Positions 1 through 6,109 of a stretch of DNA of 8,989 nt are shown here, in pieces (the stretch's first letter is position 1; the number at the start of each line of letters is the position of its first letter). A program made the position numbers and the translations under genes. Origin of the DNA: Methanocorpusculum sp. (GTDB taxonomy: Archaea; Halobacteriota; Methanomicrobia; Methanomicrobiales; Methanocorpusculaceae); assembly GCA_029987395.1 (NCBI GenBank), contig DALTVX010000079.1, positions 1-8,989 on the forward strand, in the 5' to 3' direction. The notes beneath the pieces were generated by a model. That model searched no databases, was not told the DNA's origin, and saw only the letters and a list, made by a program, of their open reading frames with translations.

Positions 1-284
1 GGAATGATCATATTTGCAGTCTGGGAAACATAAATGCAAGCAGTAGAAAAAATTACCCCTATCTTTGTTCCAAGGCGCTCCGTGATGTATTTGTATCGAA
101 ATCCGCGGAGAAACCAGGCAAGGACACAGATGATTACTGCTGCGATCAGCCAGGTCGGGACCAGGGACTCAAGAATATTTTGGAGATTTCCCTGAAGTTC
201 ATCCCAGACTCGAAGCAGCATATACCCCAGCAATGCAACCGCAATTACTGTGGGGATAACAACGGCGCTAACTTTTTTCCACAT
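1..284 (-). CDS. Flippase-like membrane protein, UPF0104/LPG_synthase_TM family, N-terminal part
   Basis: Partial gene: ATG at 284-282, then 94 complete codons before the left edge, so the C-terminal part is missing. The visible protein has a short basic start (MWKK), a first hydrophobic segment at residues 6-25, a second at about 42-59, and the start of a third at about 75-94. The order 'RGFRYKYI' (60-67) followed by 'YVSQTANMII' (85-94) resembles the N-terminal pattern of the UPF0104 family, the membrane part of lysyl-phosphatidylglycerol synthases, also found in archaeal glycosylation proteins such as AglD. It overlaps the upstream glycosyltransferase by 17 nt, and GGTGGAG lies just before the ATG inside that gene, so translation is probably coupled. 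I infer a role in moving or modifying polyprenol- or lipid-linked sugars at the cytoplasmic membrane. The family call rests on an N-terminal third only. Confidence 0.78.
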   Translation of the reverse strand, partial: MWKKVSAVVIPTVIAVALLGYMLLRVWDELQGNLQNILESLVPTWLIAAVIICVLAWFLRGFRYKYITERLGTKIGVIFSTACIYVSQTANMII

Positions 285-984
285 GAAGTCTCCACCACAT
301 CTTCAGGATATCTTTACCCATATTGCTCACATCTTTGAATCTGACGGTAGTGCCCGGTCCTTGTGTCCAAATGACCGCAAATTCGTCTACACGAAGTCCG
401 TATTTTTGTGCAAGGACGAGTGATTCTGTGTCCCAGAACCAGTGGGGTGCCTGGATTTTTGGCACAAGTTTTTTGAGGACCTCAGTTCTATAGGCTTTAA
501 ATCCGCACTGGTGATCGTTGAGTTTGCTGCCAAGGAGTAATCTGACCAGAAAATTATATCCTCTGCTGGCGATCTCACGGTCGCCGCTTCTCACAATATT
601 ACTGTCTTTCATCAGGCGTGAACCGGTCGCCACATCTGCTCCGTCCTCGATATGCCCAAGAAGTTCAGAGAGATGTTTGATATCGGTCGCAAGATCGACA
701 TCATAATAACAAAATATCTCGCCCCGGGACTCGGCAAGAGCCCGGTTCAGTGCCCTTCCTCTCCCTTGCCGCTCATCAGAGTGCAACAGTCTCACGCGTG
801 GATCTTTTTTCTCCCACTCCTCCACGCATTCCCGGCTTCCGTCAGTACTTCCATCCTCTGCGACGATCACCTCAAAGGATTTTCCATATGCTTCGAGCGC
901 TTCGATCGATTTTGGAATAGCTGTCTTCAAAGCCTCCACGTCATTGAAGACCGGAAGAACTGTGGTGACGACTACTTCTGTCAA
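268..984 (-). CDS. Family 2 glycosyltransferase, dolichyl-phosphate sugar synthase type (DPM1/ALG5-like)
   Basis: A 238-residue GT-A fold enzyme expected to transfer a sugar from a nucleotide sugar to a polyprenyl phosphate on the cytoplasmic face. Visible motifs: 'VLPVFNDVEAL' (9-19) opening the nucleotide-binding half; 'EDGSTDGS' (43-50); the metal-binding DxD as 'DVDLATD' (95-101); 'TGSR' (120-123); and 'QCGFKAYR' (159-166), typical of the DPM1/ALG5 subgroup. There is no C-terminal membrane domain, so it is the short soluble or peripheral form; the adjacent membrane protein gene may supply that part. The start is TTG (984-982), overlapping the stop of the oxidoreductase gene as TTGA. GGAG at about 994-997 on the minus strand supports this start, and no in-frame ATG matches the family's N-terminus. 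Donor sugar and exact lipid cannot be read from sequence. Family call is firm, substrate is not. Confidence 0.93.
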   Translation of the reverse strand: MTEVVVTTVLPVFNDVEALKTAIPKSIEALEAYGKSFEVIVAEDGSTDGSRECVEEWEKKDPRVRLLHSDERQGRGRALNRALAESRGEIFCYYDVDLATDIKHLSELLGHIEDGADVATGSRLMKDSNIVRSGDREIASRGYNFLVRLLLGSKLNDHQCGFKAYRTEVLKKLVPKIQAPHWFWDTESLVLAQKYGLRVDEFAVIWTQGPGTTVRFKDVSNMGKDILKMWWRLHVEKS

Positions 985-2222
985 CGATTTTTCTCCTCTA
1001 ATGATTTAGCAGCATCGAGACCCGCCAAGATCGATCCCTCCATACTTCTTTCCGGATAATTACTCTTGGAAAACATTCCTGCGATGAACAAATTATTCTC
1101 GAGATCGGTCGGCGGAATTGTATCTTTATATCCAGTTACGTATACTGGGCCGGCAAACCGGTCAATGTACAGATCTGCGTGATGGATCTCACTGATATCT
1201 ATAGAAAAACGTCTGCAGAAGTCATCGATCATACGGTCTTTTAGTCCGGGGTCTGGTTCATCTTTGAAATAGGATGCAAGATATACAACGTGTTCACCGT
1301 ACCACTCGAACGGAACAAAGTTTGTGTGCGTCACCACGGCCCCATAGGGGGCTGGATCTCCCATATTGGTCCAATAGATGCCGTTTGTTGGGTCGCGGGC
1401 AAGACCCAAGGTCATGCATGCCGCTCCCTGATACATCAGTTCAGGGAGTTTATCTGACGTATTTCTCATGAGAGAGTTTGTGATCTGAGGCGGCAGCGTT
1501 GAGATGACCGCGTCATACTCTTCACCGTTTATCAGCCATTTGTTATTTTTTCTGACAAGCGTTTCTGCCGGCGTGTTCAGTCTGACCTCCACCCCTGCCG
1601 ATGAAAGTTTTTCGCACATTGCATCGATGAGCCTATGCCAACCGCCTTTTAGATACCCGAGCCGCTCTCCCTCCGAACCTCTGTCTGAGCGAATGGCGAT
1701 CCTGCTCATGAGCCAAGCAGCCGACACTTCATCTTTCATGGAGCCGAATTTACTTGTCAGCAGGGGAGCAAAAAACGCATCATAAATATCCTCACCTACC
1801 TTCTCGAACAGATACTCCTTCGCAGTAATTTTGTCAAGCGGGCCAAGGTCAATTTTTCGTGAACTGATGACGAAAAGTCCGAGCCTGGCTTTCTGGAAAA
1901 ATGTCAGGCAGGGATAGCGGAGGATCTCCAGCGGGGTCGTGAGCGGGTGAAGTTTTCCGTTCATATAATAGCCGGTCGAACCCTTCAGCCAGATCAGGTC
2001 AGATCTGAGATCAAGGGTATCCAGCAGAGAAAATAGATTATTATCGCCGGAAAAACAGTGGTGATACAGGGTTTCTAGAGTATAGGTATTGTTATAGGTG
2101 AGGGAGGACATGCACCCTCCGGGGCTGTCACTTTTTTCAAAGATGACCACCTCGTTTTTATCAGCAAGCTGCAGTGCGGCTGACAAACCTGCGAGTCCTG
2201 AACCAAGAATCCCTATCTTCAT
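981..2222 (-). CDS. FAD-dependent oxidoreductase, protoporphyrinogen oxidase/amine oxidase-like
   Basis: A 413-residue flavoprotein. The N-terminal Rossmann motif is GSGLAG (7-12), with the ribose-binding acid at E29 ('IFEKSDSPGG', 27-36). A second FAD-contact region is 'STLPP' (241-245), and the C-terminal FAD signature runs from 'NNLFIAG' (376-382) to 'RSMEGSILAG' (392-401). This layout fits the amine-oxidase/HemY superfamily (COG1232 type), but haem synthesis is only one of many roles. Its position as first gene of an operon with a dolichol-phosphate-type glycosyltransferase and a flippase-like protein argues for oxidation or reduction of a polyprenol, lipid or sugar; that is inference. 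I chose ATG 2222-2220 because the FAD motif begins four residues later. The longer reading from 2291 would add 23 residues encoded by TATA-rich promoter DNA. No clear Shine-Dalgarno precedes 2222, so the mRNA may have a short or no leader. Confidence 0.88.
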   Translation of the reverse strand: MKIGILGSGLAGLSAALQLADKNEVVIFEKSDSPGGCMSSLTYNNTYTLETLYHHCFSGDNNLFSLLDTLDLRSDLIWLKGSTGYYMNGKLHPLTTPLEILRYPCLTFFQKARLGLFVISSRKIDLGPLDKITAKEYLFEKVGEDIYDAFFAPLLTSKFGSMKDEVSAAWLMSRIAIRSDRGSEGERLGYLKGGWHRLIDAMCEKLSSAGVEVRLNTPAETLVRKNNKWLINGEEYDAVISTLPPQITNSLMRNTSDKLPELMYQGAACMTLGLARDPTNGIYWTNMGDPAPYGAVVTHTNFVPFEWYGEHVVYLASYFKDEPDPGLKDRMIDDFCRRFSIDISEIHHADLYIDRFAGPVYVTGYKDTIPPTDLENNLFIAGMFSKSNYPERSMEGSILAGLDAAKSLEEKNR

Positions 2223-2270
2223 CGTAATATATGATAGCTTTGCTTGATAAGAAAGTTTTTGGCAGACCTC

Positions 2271-2317
2271 GTCATATAGTATGGAAGTCATATATATTCC
2301 TTGACTTACATATATAC
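2271..2317. promoter_or_regulatory. Divergent promoter region between the oxidoreductase operon and cetZ
   Basis: Only 119 bp separate the two start codons. Plus-strand TATA candidates are ATATATAT (2290-2297) and CATATATAC (2310-2317). The first would start cetZ mRNA near 2320, keeping the Shine-Dalgarno. The second would give an almost leaderless message. On the minus strand ACTATATGAC (2280-2271) would place the oxidoreductase start about 27 nt ahead of its ATG, and the two plus-strand boxes are also AT-only read backwards. Assignment of each box is inference from archaeal spacing rules. Confidence 0.6.
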
Positions 2318-2326
2318 AACAACTAA

Positions 2327-2331
2327 AGGTG
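2327..2331 (+). promoter_or_regulatory. Shine-Dalgarno of cetZ
   Basis: AGGTG lies 10 nt before the ATG at 2342 and matches the archaeal 16S anti-Shine-Dalgarno core. It supports this start and a leadered cetZ mRNA. Confidence 0.6.
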
Positions 2332-2341
2332 TCTACAGGAA

Positions 2342-3535
2342 ATGCGAGTATTTTTTATAGGATTTGGACAAGCAGGAGGGAAGGTCGTGGATATGTTCCT
2401 GGCACAGGACAGAAAGATGGGATCCACGAGTTTCCGTGGTATTGTCATCAATACTGCCCGAACTGATCTGATGGGTGTAAAATATATACCCATGGAAGAT
2501 CGTCTCCTTATTGGTCAGACAATGGTCAAAGGTCACGGTGTTGGAACCGATAACGTGACCGGTGCAAAGGTAGCGGCTGATGAAATAGATACGATCATCA
2601 ATGCGATCGACAAACGCGGAACCCATGACGTTGATGCATTCGTCGTTTGTGCTGGCCTTGGCGGCGGAACAGGTTCTGGTGGTGCCCCTGTTCTCTGTCG
2701 TCACTTAAAGCGTATTTATCGTGAACCCGTGTACGCTCTTGGTATCATTCCTGCTCCTGAAGAGGGCAGGCTTTATTCTCTGAATGCTGCCCGGAGTTTA
2801 TCCACCTTGGTGAACGAGGCAGACAATGTTATCGTCTTTGACAACAGCGCATGGAAAAACGACGGCGAGAGTGTGAAAGGTGCTTTCGATCGGCTGAATG
2901 AGGAGATCGTTCGCCGATTTAGCGTTCTTTTCCGTGCAGGTGAGGTCAGCAAATTTGGTGTTGGAGAGATGGTCGTCGATGCAAGTGAGATCATCAACAC
3001 TCTGCGTGGCGGAGGCATCTCTTCCGTTGGCTATGCGATCAGCGAAGCTCTTCCGAAAGGAAGCAAGTCCTCTTCTAGATCAGGTGGCGGACTTCTCGGC
3101 GGACTCCTTGGAAAAAAGGACAAGAGACAGGAGCCCCATATCGATATCACGTCCACTGATGACAAATCCGCAAAGATCATTGGTCTAGTACGCCGTGCCA
3201 TGCTTGGACGTCTGACTCTTCCTTGTGACTACTCAACTGCTGAACGTGCTCTTGTTCTTGTTGCCGGTCCGCCGACTGAACTTGATCGTAAAGGTGTCGA
3301 GAAATCGAAGAGCTGGGTCGAGGAAAATATCGCCGGTGTCGAGGTTCGCGGTGGGGATTATCCGGTCGACAGTGGTTATGTTGCCGCAGTCGTTCTGCTA
3401 GCAACGATCGGTAACGCACCCCGTATCCGTGAACTGATGGAACTTGCAAAGGAAGCTAAGGAAGAGGTCGTGAGATCTCGTGAACGGGCCACTTCATCGA
3501 TGTTTGAGGATGGCATTGATCCATTGTTTGAGTGA
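2342..3535 (+). CDS. cetZ: CetZ, archaeal tubulin/FtsZ-superfamily cytoskeletal GTPase
   Basis: A 397-residue tubulin-superfamily GTPase of the CetZ group, formerly called FtsZ3. CetZ polymers control cell shape and motility in haloarchaea rather than being the division-ring FtsZ. Landmarks: 'GFGQAGGKVVD' (7-17) for the first nucleotide loop; 'KGHGVGTDN' (63-71); the tubulin signature GGGTGSG (107-113); 'GIIPAPEEGRLY' (134-145); and a T7-loop region 'VVDASEIINTL' (211-221) with D213 and E216, which would stimulate GTP hydrolysis across the subunit interface. A Ser/Gly/Lys-rich variable loop follows at 238-263. The C-terminal domain includes 'GRLTLPC' (289-295) and 'EVRGGDYPV' (334-342). The acidic tail 'FEDGIDPLFE' resembles the conserved end peptide of CetZ proteins. 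Length is normal. The next gene starts 7 nt after the stop, so the two are almost certainly co-transcribed. Function in a methanogen is untested here and inferred. Confidence 0.95.
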   Translation: MRVFFIGFGQAGGKVVDMFLAQDRKMGSTSFRGIVINTARTDLMGVKYIPMEDRLLIGQTMVKGHGVGTDNVTGAKVAADEIDTIINAIDKRGTHDVDAFVVCAGLGGGTGSGGAPVLCRHLKRIYREPVYALGIIPAPEEGRLYSLNAARSLSTLVNEADNVIVFDNSAWKNDGESVKGAFDRLNEEIVRRFSVLFRAGEVSKFGVGEMVVDASEIINTLRGGGISSVGYAISEALPKGSKSSSRSGGGLLGGLLGKKDKRQEPHIDITSTDDKSAKIIGLVRRAMLGRLTLPCDYSTAERALVLVAGPPTELDRKGVEKSKSWVEENIAGVEVRGGDYPVDSGYVAAVVLLATIGNAPRIRELMELAKEAKEEVVRSRERATSSMFEDGIDPLFE

Positions 3536-3542
3536 GGATATA

Positions 3543-4655
3543 ATGAAAAAAATCGCCTATATATTATTTGCACTTTTAATGTGTGCAACATTGATCGGGA
3601 CCGTATCTGCTTTTGAATGTCCTAAAACTGCTACAGTAGATCCTTCGGGTTCTTTGAGCCCGGGTGAAGCGGTCACTGCTTCGATGAGTATCGTTCTCCC
3701 AAGGGGTAGTATAAGCACATCTGACTCTCTTAAATTGACCACTGCTCTTCGTGATTCAACACACTGGACGGTGCATGTGTACAAGGGAACGGCTTTAACG
3801 GGCAATCAAATAAGTGAAGATGCGTTGATAACAACTCTCTCCTCCTCCAGTTTTGTATATACTATTTCTGGATTCGTTCTGAATTATTCTCAACCGATTA
3901 CTTTAAATATCGCTCTCAGCGGTCTTGTACCTGATAGTTTGAAAGGTCAGTCTGTTACAATCTTAAAAATTGATCAAGTCTCAGGTTCAGGAACTATTAT
4001 CGGTTCCTCTACATACTCTTCCCCTTCCCAAAAAGTATACAATCCCGATGATTTTTCCGGAATGGTCACTGCTACTGAAGAACAGATCGCATCTTTTGAG
4101 TCTCGCCTCATCGCCTACATATCCTATGGCGTTGATGTATCTCCATTGGTGACTAATCTGGAGTCTGCTAAAACCTCTCTTAAAGCAGCAAAATCAGCAG
4201 GAACATCTAATGTCGTTCTTGCCAATCAAAAGCTCGAAGCTGCGACCACGCAATTAACTGCAGCCGAGAAAAGTCTTTCTCTTGGCGGTCTGACTGCCAT
4301 CAAAGCAAATACAGATGAAATCGATCATATTGTCACTGAACTTTACGGGAAAGGTTGGGATACCGAGGCAAAACTGCTTGCAACGATCAATCAGGGTATC
4401 AAAAACACCTATGATGTAGCTGCACAGTCATATAATGTGGGCGGTTCACCGAATGTCGATGAAAATCTTCTGTTATCTGAACAGGCGGTCGCAGATGGCA
4501 ATGCCTATCTGGACCAGGCATCTGCCTCGCCACTTGCAGCAGCAGGAAATATTCTGCCGATCATAATTGTGATCGTAGTTGCCGTTCTTGTGGTTGTTGG
4601 TGCAATAGTTTTCATTAGAAATCGGAGAGGCGGCGGTTGGGACGAACTTGGATAA
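3543..4655 (+). CDS. Secreted, C-terminally anchored surface protein of unknown function
   Basis: I do not recognise this 370-residue protein. A Sec signal peptide is plain: MKK, a hydrophobic core to about residue 20, and a likely cut after 'TVSA' (20-23). Residues 24 to about 165 are Ser/Thr-rich with alternating hydrophobics, so probably a beta-sandwich, with one N-glycosylation sequon (NYS at 114-116). Residues about 175-330 are Ala/Leu/Glu/Lys-rich and helical, probably a coiled-coil or helical bundle (for example 210-247). A single membrane helix (337-358) is followed by 'RNRRGGGWDELG', a basic then acidic cytoplasmic tail. Topology is therefore outside with the C-terminus in. The start at 3543 gives the signal peptide directly and has GTGAGGAT overlapping the cetZ stop; the in-frame GTG at 3480 lies inside cetZ and is rejected. 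Co-transcription with cetZ suggests a link between envelope and cytoskeleton, which is inference. Confidence 0.87.
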   Translation: MKKIAYILFALLMCATLIGTVSAFECPKTATVDPSGSLSPGEAVTASMSIVLPRGSISTSDSLKLTTALRDSTHWTVHVYKGTALTGNQISEDALITTLSSSSFVYTISGFVLNYSQPITLNIALSGLVPDSLKGQSVTILKIDQVSGSGTIIGSSTYSSPSQKVYNPDDFSGMVTATEEQIASFESRLIAYISYGVDVSPLVTNLESAKTSLKAAKSAGTSNVVLANQKLEAATTQLTAAEKSLSLGGLTAIKANTDEIDHIVTELYGKGWDTEAKLLATINQGIKNTYDVAAQSYNVGGSPNVDENLLLSEQAVADGNAYLDQASASPLAAAGNILPIIIVIVVAVLVVVGAIVFIRNRRGGGWDELG

Positions 4656-4669
4656 TCGATATGATTTAT

Positions 4670-4702
4670 GAGGAGTGTCCTCTCCTCTATGACACTTTTT
4701 TT
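4670..4702 (+). terminator. Hairpin and T-run terminator of the cetZ operon
   Basis: Two mutually exclusive stems share bases: GAGGAG (4670-4675) with CTCCTC (4682-4687), and AGTGTC (4674-4679) with GACACT (4691-4696). The second runs directly into seven Ts (4696-4702). It lies 15 nt after the stop of the surface-protein gene and before the convergent RCK gene. A T-run alone can terminate archaeal transcription; the stems may also protect the mRNA end. Confidence 0.75.
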
Positions 4703-4720
4703 AAAATAGTATAATTAAAT

Positions 4721-5377
4721 TTAGTGGAAGAGCTCGTCCATATACTCTACTGACCGACCTTCCGACTCTTTTTTGGTGAACACGGTGATCACATCTCCGG
4801 GCATAAATGTGACGCTTCCACTGGGAATGATCAGTTTTCCGCCTCTCCGGATCGCGATGTAGAGCATATCTTTCATATCAGAAACGTCTTTGACCGTCTT
4901 GTTCACGCCTTTTGCCCCGTCTCTTGCGGTCACCTCAAAGATGCTTCCTCCCTCGATCGATGCAAGAAGCTGTGTGTCAGGATTTTCTGACCAGAGATAG
5001 AGGCTTCGTGCAACGATCTCATCCGGATTTTCACTGATCCGTACACCGACCTCTTTGAACAGATCGGCGTGCTCTTTTTGGTTCACGATCGAAACGAGGG
5101 TCTTCACCGCATACTTTTTTGCAAGCCAGCAGGCCATGAGATTTAGGGCATCATCGCTGGTGGTCGCGACTAAAGCATCTGCTCGATCGATCCCGGCGTC
5201 CTCTAAAATTGCTTTATCGGTTGCATTTCCTGCGATTGCCAGGAGATCATGTTGTGACAGGATGTCGGCACATTTATCTTCATCCTTGTCGATCACCACA
5301 ACACTGTGCCCGTTCTCCGACGCGATCCCGGCAAGACTTCTTCCAATTCCACCCAGACCAACGATGATGAGATACAT
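4721..5377 (-). CDS. TrkA-type RCK protein, regulator of potassium transport
   Basis: A 218-residue cytoplasmic protein with one RCK unit. The N-terminal RCK_N Rossmann domain (about 1-125) has the nucleotide motif GLGGIG (7-12), the ribose-binding acid in 'VVVID' (26-30) and 'AGNATD' (49-54). An RCK_C domain (about 135-203) follows, with the usual 'IPSGSVTFMPGDVITVF' ending (184-200). Length matches the KtrA/TrkA single-unit form, which gates a TrkH/KtrB-type K+ channel in response to bound NAD(H) or ATP/ADP. No partner channel lies in the window, so its target could be elsewhere or another transporter type. The ATG at 5377-5375 opens directly into the first beta strand (MYLIIVGLGG), which fixes the start. 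The gene is monocistronic, divergent from rnhB and convergent with the surface-protein gene. Family assignment is firm; the transporter served is unknown. Confidence 0.9.
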   Translation of the reverse strand: MYLIIVGLGGIGRSLAGIASENGHSVVVIDKDEDKCADILSQHDLLAIAGNATDKAILEDAGIDRADALVATTSDDALNLMACWLAKKYAVKTLVSIVNQKEHADLFKEVGVRISENPDEIVARSLYLWSENPDTQLLASIEGGSIFEVTARDGAKGVNKTVKDVSDMKDMLYIAIRRGGKLIIPSGSVTFMPGDVITVFTKKESEGRSVEYMDELFH

Positions 5378-5381
5378 AGAA

Positions 5382-5434
5382 ATCCGTATGCTGTCGGATG
5401 GTATTATATCTATTCCCTCAAATATACGTATCCG
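5382..5434. promoter_or_regulatory. Divergent promoter between the RCK gene and rnhB, with ATCCG inverted repeats
   Basis: A 57-bp gap separates the two starts. On the plus strand TATTATATC (5402-5410) is centred 29 nt before the rnhB ATG, fitting a leaderless or nearly leaderless mRNA. On the minus strand the AT-rich stretches at 5430-5419 and 5412-5403 can serve the RCK gene. ATCCG (5382-5386), CGGAT (5395-5399) and ATCCG (5430-5434) flank the boxes, and ATACGTAT (5424-5431) is a perfect palindrome. These could be operator sequences, but five-base repeats are weak evidence. Confidence 0.5.
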
Positions 5435-6073
5435 ATGAGGATATGTGGAGTTGATGAGGCAGGGAAGGGTCCGGTCCTTGGTCCGATGGTCACCGCAGGC
5501 GTTCTTGTATTGGATCCGTCAGAGCTGGAGACACTGGGCATCAAAGACTCCAAAAAACTTACCCCGAAAAAACGCGAGAGTCTGTTTGAAGAGATCATTT
5601 CCTCTTGGCAGACATATACGGTCGTTCGAACTCCTCTAGAGATAGATACACGCGAATGTACGATGAATGCATTCACCGCCGCATGCCATGCGGAGGTTGT
5701 TCGCGCTCTTCATCCCGACCACATCTTTCTTGATGCTTGCGATGTGAACGCAAAGCGTTTTGGCGACACAGTTCTTCAATTGAGCGGCATCTCCGCAGAG
5801 ATATGTTCGGAGCACAAAGCCGACGCAAAATATTCTGTCGTCGGAGCAGCAAGCATCGTCGCAAAAGTCACTCGGGATAGATGCATTGCTGAACTAAAAT
5901 CAGAGTATGGCGAGATAGGAAGCGGATATCCTTCAGATTGCCTGACGATAGAATTTCTCACTGAATATATTCATACGCATGGCGAGCCACCGACCTGCGC
6001 CCGCAGATCCTGGCAGACCGTCCAGAATATTATTGACCGATCCCGACAGACCGGTCTTTCCGACTTCTTCTAA
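5435..6073 (+). CDS. rnhB: Ribonuclease HII with C-terminal PCNA-binding peptide
   Basis: A 212-residue archaeal RNase HII, which cuts RNA in RNA/DNA hybrids and single ribonucleotides in DNA, removing misincorporated ribonucleotides and primers. The catalytic set is complete: D7 and E8 in 'GVDEAGKGP', D100 in 'FLDACD', and D148 in 'VTRDR'. Family blocks 'IKDSKKLTPKKR' (36-47) and 'ADAKYSVVGAASIVAKV' (129-145) are also present. The last eight residues, QTGLSDFF, match a PIP box (Q-x-x-L-x-x-F-F), indicating recruitment to the sliding clamp PCNA as known for several archaeal RNase HII enzymes. I chose the ATG at 5435 because the first catalytic motif follows at once, and upstream in-frame codons belong to the RCK gene region and promoter. 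No Shine-Dalgarno is obvious and a TATA box sits about 29 nt ahead. The protease gene begins 36 nt downstream. Confidence 0.96.
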   Translation: MRICGVDEAGKGPVLGPMVTAGVLVLDPSELETLGIKDSKKLTPKKRESLFEEIISSWQTYTVVRTPLEIDTRECTMNAFTAACHAEVVRALHPDHIFLDACDVNAKRFGDTVLQLSGISAEICSEHKADAKYSVVGAASIVAKVTRDRCIAELKSEYGEIGSGYPSDCLTIEFLTEYIHTHGEPPTCARRSWQTVQNIIDRSRQTGLSDFF

Positions 6074-6081
6074 GCAACCTC

Positions 6082-6089
6082 TTATTATC
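6082..6089 (+). promoter_or_regulatory. TATA box of the site-2 protease gene
   Basis: TTATTATC is centred about 25 nt before the ATG at 6110, in the short gap after rnhB. With no Shine-Dalgarno present, this spacing predicts a leaderless transcript. Prediction only. Confidence 0.45.
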
Positions 6090-6109
6090 CAACTTCCAAT
6101 TAGTATGGA

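Noticed and set aside
652..1059. 135-residue open frame on the plus strand
   Set aside because: Lies antisense to the glycosyltransferase and the oxidoreductase end, has no recognisable motif, and both minus-strand proteins have clear family motifs.
2333..2704. 123-residue open frame on the minus strand
   Set aside because: Antisense to the conserved N-terminal GTPase domain of cetZ; composition looks like a reverse shadow.
3480..3542. N-terminal extension of the surface protein from GTG 3480
   Set aside because: Would lie inside cetZ and place 21 polar residues before a textbook signal peptide that starts at ATG 3543.
5306..5434. N-terminal extension of RNase HII
   Set aside because: Would overlap the divergent RCK gene and run through the promoter; the catalytic motif expected within the first ten residues follows ATG 5435.
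5055..5438. 127-residue open frame on the plus strand
   Set aside because: Antisense to the RCK gene and across the promoter; Ser/Arg-rich shadow composition.
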